DNA of 64,000 nucleotides from Bryobacterales bacterium (GCA_016713735.1 JADJOP010000032.1:248001-312000); one strand, 5' to 3'. Positions 9,018-17,842 are shown, numbered from the stretch's first letter. Made by a program: numbers and translations. The notes: generated from the letters alone by a model not told the origin.

Positions 9018-10333
9018 ACCGCCGCCTGTTCCTTGGCGCGCTTCCGGCCGCCGCCCTGGCCGCGCCCGCCGAGCCGTTTCTCACGCCCGCCCGCTTCGGC
9101 GCCAAAGCCGATGGGCGCACCCTCGACACCAAAGCGCTGCAAGCCGCCATCGACGCCTGCGCCCGCTCTGGCGGCGGTACCGTGCTGTTGCCCGCCGGAC
9201 GCTATCTCACCGGGACGCTGTTTCTACGCAGCCGGGTCACGCTTCACCTCACCGCCGGCGCGGTGTTGCTCGGCAGTACGAGCCTCACCGACTACCCCGT
9301 AACCGTCGCCAAGCTGCGCTCCTACACCGACAACTACACCGACAAGAGCCTGCTCTACGGGGAGGACCTCCAGGACGTCACCATCGAAGGCACGGGCGTG
9401 ATCGACGGCCAGGGCAAGGCGTTCTCCGGCCCATACAAAGTCCGCCCCTACACGCTGCGGCTCGTCAACTGCCGCCGCGTCAAAGTCCACGACATCGCCT
9501 TCCTCGACTCGCCGATGTGGGTCCAGCACTACCTCGCCTGCGACGACCTCGTGATCCGCGGCATCACCGTGCGCAGCCGCGCCAACGCCAACAACGACGG
9601 CATCGACATCGACGCCTGCTCGCGCGTCCGCATCTCGGATTGCGATATCGACTCTGGCGACGACGCCCTGGTTCTCAAGAGCACGCTGGCCCGCCCCTGC
9701 CGCCAAGTCGCCGTCACCAACTGCGTGCTCTCCTCGCATTGCAACGCCTTCAAACTCGGCACGGAATCCAACGGCGGCTTCGAGGATATTCTGTTCAGCA
9801 ACTCGGCCATCCACGACACGCGGCTCTCCGGCATTGCGCTGGAATGCGTCGACGGCGGCCGGCTGGAGCGCGTCCAGGTGGCCGGCATCTCGATGAATGG
9901 CGTCGGCGCGCCCCTCTTCATCCGCCTCGGCGACCGCGGCCGCCCCTTCCTCACCGGCGGCGAACGCCAGCCACCGGGCACCCTGCGCAACGTGAGCATC
10001 CGCGACGTGCAGGCCACCCGCGCCAGCGCCATCGGCTGCGCCCTCTCCGGACTTCCCGGCCACCCCATCGAGCAGGTCACGCTCGACAACCTGAACCTGG
10101 AGTTCGAAGGCGGCGGCAAGCCGGCCCACCCTTCCGGCGCTGTCCCCGAGTTGCCTGACAAATACCCGGAGCATTGGATGTTCGGCGCCCTGCCCGCTTT
10201 TGGGCTCTTCTGCCGCCACATCCGCGGCTTGACCGTGCGCGGTGTCCGCCTCTCCGCCGCCAGTCCCGACGAGCGCCCACCACTTGTGGCTGAAGATGTG
10301 GAAGGACTCGACGGTTCGGTCAACACCCGCTGA
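8993..10333 (+). CDS. GH28 polygalacturonase-type pectinase, twin-arginine signal
   Basis: 446 residues. The N-terminus has RRLFLGALPAAALAAPA, a Tat-type signal. The body is a right-handed parallel beta-helix: FGAKADGRTLDTKALQAAID is the usual GH28 opening, and the active-site region shows ANNDGIDIDAC and DSGDDALVLKS, which supply the conserved aspartates. The expected Gly-His-Gly is replaced near SSHCNAFKLG, as in many rhamnogalacturonase or exo-acting relatives. It should cleave alpha-1,4-galacturonosyl or related bonds in pectin outside the cytoplasm. The start overlaps the preceding UroD-like gene, so the two are cotranscribed, which ties pectin breakdown to the methyl-transfer cluster. 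Confidence 0.9.
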   Translation: MAPRPQLLNRRLFLGALPAAALAAPAEPFLTPARFGAKADGRTLDTKALQAAIDACARSGGGTVLLPAGRYLTGTLFLRSRVTLHLTAGAVLLGSTSLTDYPVTVAKLRSYTDNYTDKSLLYGEDLQDVTIEGTGVIDGQGKAFSGPYKVRPYTLRLVNCRRVKVHDIAFLDSPMWVQHYLACDDLVIRGITVRSRANANNDGIDIDACSRVRISDCDIDSGDDALVLKSTLARPCRQVAVTNCVLSSHCNAFKLGTESNGGFEDILFSNSAIHDTRLSGIALECVDGGRLERVQVAGISMNGVGAPLFIRLGDRGRPFLTGGERQPPGTLRNVSIRDVQATRASAIGCALSGLPGHPIEQVTLDNLNLEFEGGGKPAHPSGAVPELPDKYPEHWMFGALPAFGLFCRHIRGLTVRGVRLSAASPDERPPLVAEDVEGLDGSVNTR

Positions 10334-10364
10334 GCGAAACCACCCAGAAGCGCCAGCGCCCCCG

Positions 10365-11615
10365 CTACCCCCTCAATTCCCGCAGCGCGTCAAACATGGC
10401 CACAATGTTCTCCACCGGCGTCCGCGCCTGCACGTTGTGGACGGAGTTGAACACATACCCGCCGCCGCGCCCGAAGATGGCGGCGTGGCGCAGCACCTGC
10501 TCCCGCACCTCGGCGGGGGTGCCAAAGGCCAGCGTCTTCTGTGTATCCACCCCGCCGCCCCAGAAAACAAGCCTATCGCCGTATTTCGACTTCAGATGCT
10601 CCGGCTCCATGCCGAGCGCCGACACCTGCACCGGGTTCAGGATGTCGAATCCGGCGTCGAGAAAGGCGTCCAAAAACCGCACCACCGAGCCGCAGGAGTG
10701 CTTGAACACCTTCCACTCTGTATTGCGGTGGATCCAGTCGGTCACCTGCCGGTAGTAGGGCAACCACAGCTCACGGAAGGTGACTTCGGAGCAGAATGTG
10801 GACTTCTGGGTCCCAAAATCGGTCCCGCAGAGGTAGATCACGTCCACACAATCGCCCGCCCGCTCATTCACGCGGCGCAGGTTGTCGAGCAGAATCTCAC
10901 ACTGGCGGCTGAACACACCGTGGATATACTCCGGCCGGCTGCGGATCGACATGTACCATTCGGCCACATCGCGGATGCCTTTCGGCTCGCGCAGGCTCAC
11001 GCCGGGCACATTGGCAATATCGCCGAAACCCGCGCCGAACTTGGCCACCACGGCGCGCCCCGTGGCCCGCGCCGCCTGCGACGCCGAGGCGAAATGGCTC
11101 AGATCCTCCTCGGTAAAGCGCCCGTACTCCTCAACATTGTCCTCGGGATCGAGCTTTGCCTCGTCAATCGGTTGCTGGCGGATGATGGCGTCGAAGAAGT
11201 AGCCGCCCGCCGGCATCCGGCCGCTCGGCGCAAGCGAGGTGTCACCGCCTGGGTGCAGCACCGTGTCGCCATTCGAGTCGAGCGTCACATTGAAGTTGCC
11301 CGGCACCAGCACCTCCAGCCCGTCGTACATCCGCCACGGCTTCCAGTCGTCCAGCACCAGCGCGTAGTTGGCCTTGCGCGGGATGAGCGCTTCGGTGTCG
11401 ATGTCGAGCGCGGCTTTCAGGTCCTCATCCAGCCAGCCCAGGCACTGGCTCGGCTCGAAGATCTTCACCAGCCGCGGCTCCAGGCCGAAGTGCCGCCGCA
11501 GGGCGGCCACGCAACTGGCGTGCATCCCCGTGACGGTTGTCGATCCGAAATCGACCGGCAGCCGGTCCGGTTCCCGGTGGTTGAGAGCGGTCAGCACACG
11601 TTCGCGGCGGGTCAT
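10365..11615 (-). CDS. UroD-fold methyltransferase, HxC type
   Basis: 416 residues starting at ATG with MTRRERVLTALNHREPDRLP, the standard opening of MtaA/MtbA-like methyltransferases. The zinc site His-Ser-Cys-Gly is in FKHSCGSVVRFLD. This is followed by GFDILNPVQ, a WGGGVDTQKTLAFGTPAEV segment and the C-terminal PVENIVAMFDAL. The family moves methyl groups between small donors or thiols and a corrinoid protein. It is divergent from the corrinoid-protein gene with only 50 bases between starts, and that gap holds a perfect inverted repeat. It could be the donor-side (MT1) enzyme. The donor is unknown. Confidence 0.82.
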   Translation of the reverse strand: MTRRERVLTALNHREPDRLPVDFGSTTVTGMHASCVAALRRHFGLEPRLVKIFEPSQCLGWLDEDLKAALDIDTEALIPRKANYALVLDDWKPWRMYDGLEVLVPGNFNVTLDSNGDTVLHPGGDTSLAPSGRMPAGGYFFDAIIRQQPIDEAKLDPEDNVEEYGRFTEEDLSHFASASQAARATGRAVVAKFGAGFGDIANVPGVSLREPKGIRDVAEWYMSIRSRPEYIHGVFSRQCEILLDNLRRVNERAGDCVDVIYLCGTDFGTQKSTFCSEVTFRELWLPYYRQVTDWIHRNTEWKVFKHSCGSVVRFLDAFLDAGFDILNPVQVSALGMEPEHLKSKYGDRLVFWGGGVDTQKTLAFGTPAEVREQVLRHAAIFGRGGGYVFNSVHNVQARTPVENIVAMFDALRELRG

Positions 11616-11644
11616 GGCACCCGGATTGCTGCACAAAGGGTGCC
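11616..11644. promoter_or_regulatory. Perfect inverted repeat between divergent methyltransferase and corrinoid genes
   Basis: GGCACCC (11616-11622) and GGGTGCC (11638-11644) are exact complements with 15 bases between them, immediately before the start of the minus-strand methyltransferase and 21 bases before the corrinoid gene. Position and symmetry suit an operator for a dimeric regulator controlling both directions. No regulator gene lies in the cluster. Confidence 0.4.
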
Positions 11645-11665
11645 AATTCACGAACGGCGGATATC

Positions 11666-12304
11666 ATGGCTGACCTGCGCACACTCCACGACGCGATTCT
11701 CGAAGGCAACGCCAAACAGGCCGCGGCCCTCACCCAGGAGGCGCTGGCCGAAGGCCTGGCGCCGCTGGACATCATCCAGCAGGCCATGGTTCCGGCCATG
11801 GACGAGGTGGGCCGGCGCTTTGAGTGCGAAGAGTACTTCGTACCGGAACTGCTGCTCTCGGCCAGGGCAATGAAGGCGGCCCTCGAACCGGTGCGCCCGC
11901 TGCTGGTGGCCTCCGGCATGCAACCCGTTGGCCGCGTCGTAATCGGCACGGTGAAGGGCGACCTGCACGACATCGGCAAGAACCTGGTAGCCGCACTGCT
12001 TGAGGGCGGCGGCTTTGAGGTGATCGACCTCGGCGCCGACGTGCCGGCGCAGAAATTCGTCGACGCCGTGCAATCCTCCGGCGCGGGCATCGTCGCCTTG
12101 TCGGCCCTGCTCACGGTCACCATGCCCTCCATGAAGTCCACCATCGAAGCGCTCGACCACGCCGGCGTGCGCAGCCGCGTGAAGGTGATCGTCGGCGGCG
12201 CGCCCGTCACCCAACAGTTCGCCGATCAGATCGGCGCCGACGGCTATAGTGAAAATGCGACGGCGGCCGTCGCCCTGGCCCGGCGGCTCAGCCAGCCTGC
12301 TTGA
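11666..12304 (+). CDS. Methyltransferase corrinoid protein (MtbC/MttC/MtgC type)
   Basis: 212 residues. Residues 1-85 are the four-helix cap (B12-binding-2) domain, with LEGNAKQAAALTQEALAEGL and AMDEVGRRFECEEYFVPELL. Residues 90-212 are the Rossmann-type cobalamin domain, with the lower-ligand motif Asp99-Leu-His101-Asp-Ile-Gly104 and the GADVP and VIVGGAPVT loops. His101 should coordinate cobalt from below. The protein shuttles a methyl group between a donor-specific methyltransferase and an acceptor enzyme in the cytoplasm. It starts the plus-strand run corrinoid protein, homocysteine methyltransferase, DUF1638, UroD-like, RACo, all closely spaced or overlapping. Confidence 0.93.
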   Translation: MADLRTLHDAILEGNAKQAAALTQEALAEGLAPLDIIQQAMVPAMDEVGRRFECEEYFVPELLLSARAMKAALEPVRPLLVASGMQPVGRVVIGTVKGDLHDIGKNLVAALLEGGGFEVIDLGADVPAQKFVDAVQSSGAGIVALSALLTVTMPSMKSTIEALDHAGVRSRVKVIVGGAPVTQQFADQIGADGYSENATAAVALARRLSQPA

Positions 12305-12326
12305 GGAGTTGCGCGGAATCCCCATC

Positions 12327-13199
12327 ATGAGTCCACTCGACACCTGGTTCAACGGCAGCCCCCTGCTTACCGACGGGGCCTGGGGGACGGAGTTGCAGGT
12401 GCGTGGGCTCGAACCCGGCCGCAATCCCGACCACTGGAACATCGAGCACCCCGACCGCGTTGAGGACGTGGCGCGCGCCTACGCCGAGGCCGGCTGCGAC
12501 GTGATTCTCACCAACACCTTCCGCGCCAACCGCATCGCCCTCGGGGAAGGCTCCGGGGCGCTGGCCGTGGAGTTGAACCGCGCCGGCGTGGAGATTTCCC
12601 GGCGCGCCGCCCAGGGCCGCTGCCGTGTGATCGCCTCGCTGGGGCCTTCGGGCAAGATGCTCCTGGCCGGCGACGTGACTCCGGAAGAGATCACCGAGGC
12701 CTTCGCCGAACAGGCCGCCGCGCTCTCTCAGGCCGACGCGCTGCTGATCGAAACCATGAGCGACATCGAAGAGGCCTGCCTGGCCCTGCGCGCCGCTTTG
12801 CCCGTCGGCCTCCCGGTGATCGTCTCCTTCGCCTTTGACGCCGGCCGCAACAAGGACCGCACCATGACCGGAGCGACGCCCGAACAGGCCGCCGCCGCCG
12901 TCGAAGCCGCCGGAGCCGCCGCCGTGGGCGCCAACTGCGGTTCCGGCATCGCCGCCTTCGCCCCGCTCTGCGCCCGCCTGCGCGCCGCCTGCCGGCTGCC
13001 TCTGTGGATCAAGCCCAACGCCGGCCTTCCCGAGATCGTCGAAGGCCGCGCTGTCTACCGCACCACACCCGCCGGGTTTGCCTCGCACGCACCGGCGCTG
13101 ATCGCCGCCGGCGCGAGCTTTCTTGGCGGCTGCTGCGGCTCCAACGTCGAGTTCATCCGCGCCCTCGGCGCCGAGTTGAAACGATGCGCCTTGAGTTGA
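12327..13199 (+). CDS. Stand-alone homocysteine S-methyltransferase domain protein
   Basis: 290 residues, the single (beta/alpha)8 Hcy-binding domain of MetH, MmuM and BHMT. The zinc ligands are Cys204 in GANCGSG and the pair Cys269-Cys270 in GGCCGSN, all in place. There are no folate, cobalamin or AdoMet-reactivation domains. Positioned 22 bases after the corrinoid gene and overlapping DUF1638, it most likely accepts the methyl group from the methyl-corrinoid protein to make methionine, replacing the CoM- or folate-dependent acceptors of methanogens and acetogens. A betaine- or S-methylmethionine-dependent activity remains possible. The start was set at the ATG giving MSPLDTWFNG; a GAGGAG lies upstream, though rather far. 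Confidence 0.85.
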   Translation: MSPLDTWFNGSPLLTDGAWGTELQVRGLEPGRNPDHWNIEHPDRVEDVARAYAEAGCDVILTNTFRANRIALGEGSGALAVELNRAGVEISRRAAQGRCRVIASLGPSGKMLLAGDVTPEEITEAFAEQAAALSQADALLIETMSDIEEACLALRAALPVGLPVIVSFAFDAGRNKDRTMTGATPEQAAAAVEAAGAAAVGANCGSGIAAFAPLCARLRAACRLPLWIKPNAGLPEIVEGRAVYRTTPAGFASHAPALIAAGASFLGGCCGSNVEFIRALGAELKRCALS

Positions 13200-13915
13200 T
13201 CAGTTGCGAGGTTCTCTTTCGCGAGATGTGCCACGCCGTAGCACGCTCACCGCATCAGGTGAATGTTCGGTTTCTCAGCAAGGGACTTCACGACCAGGGC
13301 GGCGCCGGCATGCGCCGCGCGCTCCAACAAAAAATCGACGAATCACCTGATTGCGATGCCATTCTGCTCGGCTACGCCCTCTGCGGCAATGGACTGCACG
13401 GCCTGGAAGCCCGCCGCACGCCCCTCGTCATGCCCCGCGCCCACGATTGCATCGCCCTGCTCATGGGAAGCCGCGAGGCCTACACCGAAGTATTTCGAAT
13501 CAACCCGGGCACCTATTTCCGCTCCACGGGCTGGCTTGAGCGCGGCCAGACTCTGCAACAGCTCTCCTCCGGTGCGCAAGCCGGCAGCGAATCGCTTCCG
13601 GCCCTCATCGAGCGCTACGGTGAGGAAAACGGCCGCTACCTCTACCAGGAGTTCACCCGCTACCGCCAACACTACCAGCAGCTCACCTACATCGAAACGG
13701 GCCTGGAACCGAACCGGAGTTTTGAACAGCAGGCCCGCGCCGAAGCCGGCGAGCGCGGTTGGCGCTTCTCCAAGGCCTCTGGCAACCTACGGCTGTTCGA
13801 GCAACTGGTCAACGGCGACTGGCCCGGAGAGGACTTCCTCATCGTGCCGCCAGGCTCACGCGCGGTGGCCAGCTATGACCACCAAGTGATCCGCCGTGAA
13901 GGAGGTACACCATGA
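13184..13915 (+). CDS. DUF1638 family protein
   Basis: 243 residues. Recognised by CHAVARSPHQVNVRFLSKGL near the start, the central AILLGYALCGNGL, and PRAHDCIALLMGSREAY followed by NPGTYFRSTGWLE, all hallmarks of the DUF1638 family. From memory, these proteins recur beside corrinoid methyltransferase genes, but no activity is established. Conserved cysteines (in EMCHAVA, ALCGNG and HDCI) and a histidine suggest a metal or cofactor site; this is inference. The ATG lies inside the 3' end of the homocysteine methyltransferase gene (16-base overlap), and its TGA overlaps the ATG of the following UroD-like gene, so expression is tightly coupled to the module. Confidence 0.8.
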   Translation: MRLELISCEVLFREMCHAVARSPHQVNVRFLSKGLHDQGGAGMRRALQQKIDESPDCDAILLGYALCGNGLHGLEARRTPLVMPRAHDCIALLMGSREAYTEVFRINPGTYFRSTGWLERGQTLQQLSSGAQAGSESLPALIERYGEENGRYLYQEFTRYRQHYQQLTYIETGLEPNRSFEQQARAEAGERGWRFSKASGNLRLFEQLVNGDWPGEDFLIVPPGSRAVASYDHQVIRREGGTP

Positions 13916-14923
13916 CCGGACGCGAACGGATTGAAGCGCGCATCCACCACCAGCCTGTCGACCACCTCCCCTTCATGCCCATCACGATGATGTTCGCCGC
14001 CGACCTGGCCGGCGTGCGCTACCGCGACTATGCCGCCGATCATCGTGTCCTTGCCGAGGCCCAGTTGCAAACGGCCGAGCGATTCGGATTCGACTACGTC
14101 TCCGTCATCTCCGATCCCGCCCGCGAGGCCTCCGATCTGGGCGGCATGGTCGAGTGGTATGACCACCAGCCGCCGGCCATCGTCGAAAGCGCCGCGCTGC
14201 TGAGCGAGAAGACCGCGCTTGCCGGCCTGCGCCTGCCCGCCATGGAAGCTCCAGGGCGCATGCGCGACCGCATTGAGGGCGTGCGCGCGCTGGCCCGCGC
14301 CGTGGGATCGGAGAAGATCGTCGAGGGCTGGGTGGAAGGCCCGTGCGCGCTGGCCGCCGACCTGCGCGGCGTGAACACCCTCATGCTCGATTTCCTACGA
14401 CGACGAGGCCTTCGTCACCGAGCTGTTAGAATTTGTCGTCACCATGGAGATCGCCTTCGCCGCCGAACAGGTGAAGGCCGGCGCGACGCTCATCGGCGTC
14501 GGCGATGCCGCGGCCTCACTGGTGGGCCCTAAGTTCTATACACGGTTCGTGCTGCCCTTCGAGCAACGGCTTGTTGCCGGCATCCAGGCCCTCGGCGTCC
14601 CCGTGCGTCTTCACATTTGCGGCAACACGCGCAAGATCCTCGGCGGCATGGGGACGACAGGCGCCGAGATCATTGACCTCGATTTTCTCTCCCCGCTCGC
14701 CGAAGGACGCGCCGCCATGGGTCCACAACAGGTGCTGCTCGGCAACATGGATCCCGTGCGTGCCCTGCGCGATGGCACACCCGCCTCCGTTGAGGCCGCC
14801 ATCGCCGCCTGTCACGCCGAAGCCGGCACGCACTACATCGCCGGCGCCGGATGCGAGGTGGCGCGCGGCACTCCCCACGAAAACGTCGAGGCCATGGGCC
14901 GCTACGCCCGCGAACACAGCTGA
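13912..14923 (+). CDS. UroD-fold methyltransferase, HxC type, split by a one-base frameshift
   Basis: Would be about 336 residues if one base is removed. The first frame runs from ATG 13912 through MTGRERIEARIHHQPVDHLP to NTLMLDF. At 14394-14395 an extra C shifts the reading; without it the text continues as YDDEAFVTELLEFVVTMEIA and then the zinc motif His-Ile-Cys-Gly in VRLHICGNTRKIL, LLGNMDPVRALRDGT and GAGCEVARGTPHENVEAM. Both halves are well conserved, with no other lesion, so a sequencing indel is more likely than decay. It is translationally coupled to DUF1638 upstream and lies 8 bases before RACo. Closest in type to MtbA/MtaA-like methyltransferases. Role: a donor- or acceptor-side partner of the corrinoid protein. 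Confidence 0.8.
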
Positions 14924-14931
14924 GGCCCTCC

Positions 14932-16413
14932 GTGCCGCGACAAGTCACCATCGAACCCAAGCCGGGACAGACGCTCTCTGACCAGCTCTTCGACCTCGGC
15001 GTCGAGTTCCCTTGCGGCGGCGGTTCGCTGTGCGGGGGCTGCCGCGTGCGCCTCGTTGCCGGTGAGGTGCCCGTCACTGAAGCCATGCGCGAAGCGCTCA
15101 CCGAGCGCGAACTGGCCGCCGGCTGGCGGCTGGCTTGTCTGGCCCAGGCCTCCGCGCCGGTCACGCTTGAGGTCGAACAGTGGTCGCCGCACATCTTGAC
15201 CGACGACTCGCGGCTCACCGCCGAGTCGCGCCACGGCCTTGGCGTCGCCATCGACCTCGGCACCACCACGCTGGTGGCCGAACTGGTGGATCTGCACACG
15301 GGCGAGGTTCTCGGCGTCCGCACCGCGCTCAACCCGCAAGGGCGGTATGGCGCCGATGTGATGAGCCGCATCGAGTTCGATCTGCGCCAGCCCGGCGTGC
15401 TCACCGCGCTCATCCGCCGCGCGCTCGGCGAAATGGTCGCCGGCCTGGCTTCCGGCGCGCCGCTGGTCGAGGTGCTGCTCTGCGGCAATACGGCGATGCA
15501 TCACCTCTTCTGCGCGGAAAGCGTCGAGCCGCTCTCCCACGTCCCCTTTCATTCGCCCGCGCTCGACGCCCGCACCTTCACCGCGGCCGATCTCGGCTGG
15601 CCCGCACCCATCGAAGAAGGCGTCACCTTCCTGCCCTGCCTCGGCGGCTTCGTCGGCAGCGATCTGCTCTGCGGCCTGCTCGCGTGCGGTGTGCACACGG
15701 CCGTTGCGCCCACCGCGCTCCTCGACCTCGGGACGAACGGTGAGATTGCCGTCGCCCACCAGGGCCGCATCCTCTGCGCCTCCACCGCCGCCGGGCCTGC
15801 GTTTGAAGGCGGCCGCATCCGCATGGGCATGCGCGCCGGCGATGGCGCCATCGACAAACTGGAGAGCGTCGATGGCGAGCTCCACTACCACGTCATTGGC
15901 GGCTGCGCCCCGCGCGGCATCTGCGGCAGCGGACTCGTCGACGCCGCCGCCGTGGCCCTAGAGACCGGCGCCGTGTCGACCTCGGGCCGGCTCACCAACG
16001 GCCAGCGCGCCTTTCCCCTCGCCGGGCCGGTGGAGCTCATCCAGGCCGATTTCCGCGAGCTGCAACTGGCCAAGGGGGCCATCGCCGCCGGACTCGACCT
16101 GCTCACCTGCCGCGCCGGGCTCGCGCCTCACACCCTGCCCCAGATCCACCTCGCCGGAGCCTTCGGCAACTACATCCGCACCGCCAGCGCGCGCCGCATC
16201 GGGCTGCTGCCAGGCTCTTCGGCCACCGTCCACCCCAGCGGCAATAGCGCCGTGCGCGGAGCGCGCGGACTGCTCCTCTCCCCGTCGCGCCGGCAGGAGC
16301 AACTCCACGCCATCCTCTCCACCACCGCGCACATCGAACTGGGTTCGGACCGCGACTTCCAGGAGTCGTTCATCGAGCGCATGGCCTTTCCGAAGGACGC
16401 CCCGCTAACGTAA
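14932..16413 (+). CDS. RACo-type reductive activator of corrinoid proteins
   Basis: 493 residues from a GTG start 8 bases after the preceding gene. Residues 1-85 form a plant-type [2Fe-2S] ferredoxin domain with Cys28, Cys34, Cys37 and Cys69 (FPCGGGSLCGGC then LACLAQ). Residues about 100-490 are the ASKHA ATPase-like DUF4445 body, beginning AIDLGTTTLVAELVD, with LDLGTNGEIAV and GICGSGLVDAAA loops. Known members (RACo, related to RamA in function) use ATP to push an electron into cob(II)alamin that has been oxidised by accident, restoring cob(I)alamin. Its presence makes the neighbouring corrinoid protein very probably an active methyl carrier rather than a relic. The 3' end overlaps the convergent GH88/105 gene by 9 bases. 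Confidence 0.92.
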   Translation: MPRQVTIEPKPGQTLSDQLFDLGVEFPCGGGSLCGGCRVRLVAGEVPVTEAMREALTERELAAGWRLACLAQASAPVTLEVEQWSPHILTDDSRLTAESRHGLGVAIDLGTTTLVAELVDLHTGEVLGVRTALNPQGRYGADVMSRIEFDLRQPGVLTALIRRALGEMVAGLASGAPLVEVLLCGNTAMHHLFCAESVEPLSHVPFHSPALDARTFTAADLGWPAPIEEGVTFLPCLGGFVGSDLLCGLLACGVHTAVAPTALLDLGTNGEIAVAHQGRILCASTAAGPAFEGGRIRMGMRAGDGAIDKLESVDGELHYHVIGGCAPRGICGSGLVDAAAVALETGAVSTSGRLTNGQRAFPLAGPVELIQADFRELQLAKGAIAAGLDLLTCRAGLAPHTLPQIHLAGAFGNYIRTASARRIGLLPGSSATVHPSGNSAVRGARGLLLSPSRRQEQLHAILSTTAHIELGSDRDFQESFIERMAFPKDAPLT

Positions 16414-17559
16414 AGCAGCCATCAGCTGCCCCATCAACCCCATGCCCATCTGCGAAATCACGCGGTACCCGCTGCGTTGCAACTCCTCGCCGGCACGGTT
16501 GCTTTGCGACACACCTCTGAGAAAGCCATCGGGCGTGAGCCGGTCTTCGAGCGCCGCCAACGCCCTCCGCGCGGCGTCTTTGTCATGCTCACCCACAAGC
16601 CTCAAATTCGCCGCCTTGGCCACGGCCGTGGCGATGCCCGCGCTGCCCGAGGTCTCGGCCTGTGTGGGCGGCTCGTCCAGATAGCAGTTCCACAGCCCAT
16701 CGGGCCGTTGCAACGGCAGCACCCAGGCCACTGCGCGCCGCAGCTCAGTGCGGAGGTCCTCCAGATCCGCCCGGTCGCGCAGCACCTCCAGAGTGCGCGC
16801 CAGCCCCAGCATGTACCAGGCAACTCCGCGCGCCCAGTTGCGGTAGGTCGTTCGATTGTCAGGCAGCCGGCGCAAGACGATGGCATCTGCGCTGGCCAGC
16901 CGATCACGCCGCAACCGCAACTGGCGAATGGCCAGTTCCTCCAACTGGCGATCGCGCCGCAACCGCGCCACCGCCGCCATCGGATAGGCCACCGTATACG
17001 AGCCCTCACAGGTCGTCGAGCCGCCGCCCACCACACAGCCCTCCGCGTCGCGCCCCTTCATCCAATAGCTGATGGCAAGGTCGATCGCCTTGTGCCGAGG
17101 CCGCTCAAAGGCCATCATCGCCACCGGCAGAGTCTCCTCGATGCTGCGGAACTCGTTGTCGGCCGGACGGCTGCGCGGGTCCTCATACACCAGCCGCTCG
17201 TCGTCGGGCAGATGCAGGCGCAGGTGCGCGTGCAGTTCCTTGCGCCAGCGCAGGTCGCGCAACGCATCGAGCACGCACCCCTGCAGCCAGCCGAAGGGTT
17301 GCGCCGACTCCACCCCCCGCAGCCTCTGCTCAAACTCCTGCTTCGGCGATGGGCCGCCCTCCTCCATCAGGAAGTGAGGCAGCAGCGCTTCCGGTGCGCC
17401 CGACGTGAGCACCCATGTCGTCCCCTGCCCCATGCTTTGCCGAAGGCTGATCTGCCGCTGTGGCGATGGCAGTTCGAGTTCGAACAACTGGCCCGCATAC
17501 GCATGGCGCAGGTCGAACGCCCCCAACTTCGCGCCATCGGCGGCAAGTACATCCACCAC
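16405..17559 (-). CDS. GH88/GH105-type unsaturated glucuronyl/galacturonyl hydrolase
   Basis: 384 residues from the GTG at 17559. The (alpha/alpha)6-barrel motifs of the YteR/GH105 group are visible: EGSYTVAYPMAA, YRNWARGVAWYMLGLARTLE, then QRPDGLWNCYLDEP and ETSGSAGIATAVAKAA, and the C-terminal GFLRGVSQSN. The family removes the 4,5-unsaturated uronic residue left by pectate or rhamnogalacturonan lyases, so it fits the pectin context of the GH28 gene. The readable frame continues upstream of 17559 without a start (FPAPGRWLRIANALDSREP) to a stop near 17633, and a signal-like peptide in another frame lies just beyond. The true N-terminus may therefore be at 17777 with one base missing near 17631. 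Confidence 0.75.
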   Translation of the reverse strand: MVDVLAADGAKLGAFDLRHAYAGQLFELELPSPQRQISLRQSMGQGTTWVLTSGAPEALLPHFLMEEGGPSPKQEFEQRLRGVESAQPFGWLQGCVLDALRDLRWRKELHAHLRLHLPDDERLVYEDPRSRPADNEFRSIEETLPVAMMAFERPRHKAIDLAISYWMKGRDAEGCVVGGGSTTCEGSYTVAYPMAAVARLRRDRQLEELAIRQLRLRRDRLASADAIVLRRLPDNRTTYRNWARGVAWYMLGLARTLEVLRDRADLEDLRTELRRAVAWVLPLQRPDGLWNCYLDEPPTQAETSGSAGIATAVAKAANLRLVGEHDKDAARRALAALEDRLTPDGFLRGVSQSNRAGEELQRSGYRVISQMGMGLMGQLMAALR

Positions 17560-17594
17560 GCGCGGCTCGCGTGAGTCCAGCGCATTGGCGATTC

Positions 17595-17777
17595 TCAGCC
17601 ACCGCCCCGGCGCGGGAAATTCAGCTTCACCTCACCCCGCAACGCCACGCCGCGCCAGCCAAACGAGATGCGCTCACCGGCCGGCGGCGCTGTCTCTGCC
17701 GCCTCCACCTTCGCCACTACGTGCCGCCTGGTGTTTCGCGCCATCGCCGCCGCCAACAACGTACGCCGGGTGATCAT
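17595..17777 (-). CDS. Possible signal peptide / N-terminal piece of the GH88/105 enzyme
   Basis: An ATG at 17777 opens MITRRTLLAAAMA, a twin-arginine-like start, and runs to a TGA at 17595. Adding one G near 17630-17632 would join it as LRGE-GEAEFPAPGRWLRIAN to the hydrolase frame, giving an exported protein of about 456 residues. The piece has no independent match I recognise. The joined reading is plausible because several other genes in the window carry single-base indels, but it is not proven. Confidence 0.4.
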   Translation of the reverse strand: MITRRTLLAAAMARNTRRHVVAKVEAAETAPPAGERISFGWRGVALRGEVKLNFPRRGGG

Positions 17778-17842
17778 TGCTGCCACCAGCATAGGCGAGC
17801 CACACCAGCAGCGCATGCGGGGATGAAGGGGTGATCAGGGGA

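Noticed and set aside
7611..14923. Calling the UroD-fold genes heme-pathway hemE
   Set aside because: Three copies beside corrinoid genes, HxC zinc motifs in two of them and no other heme genes point to methyltransferase relatives.
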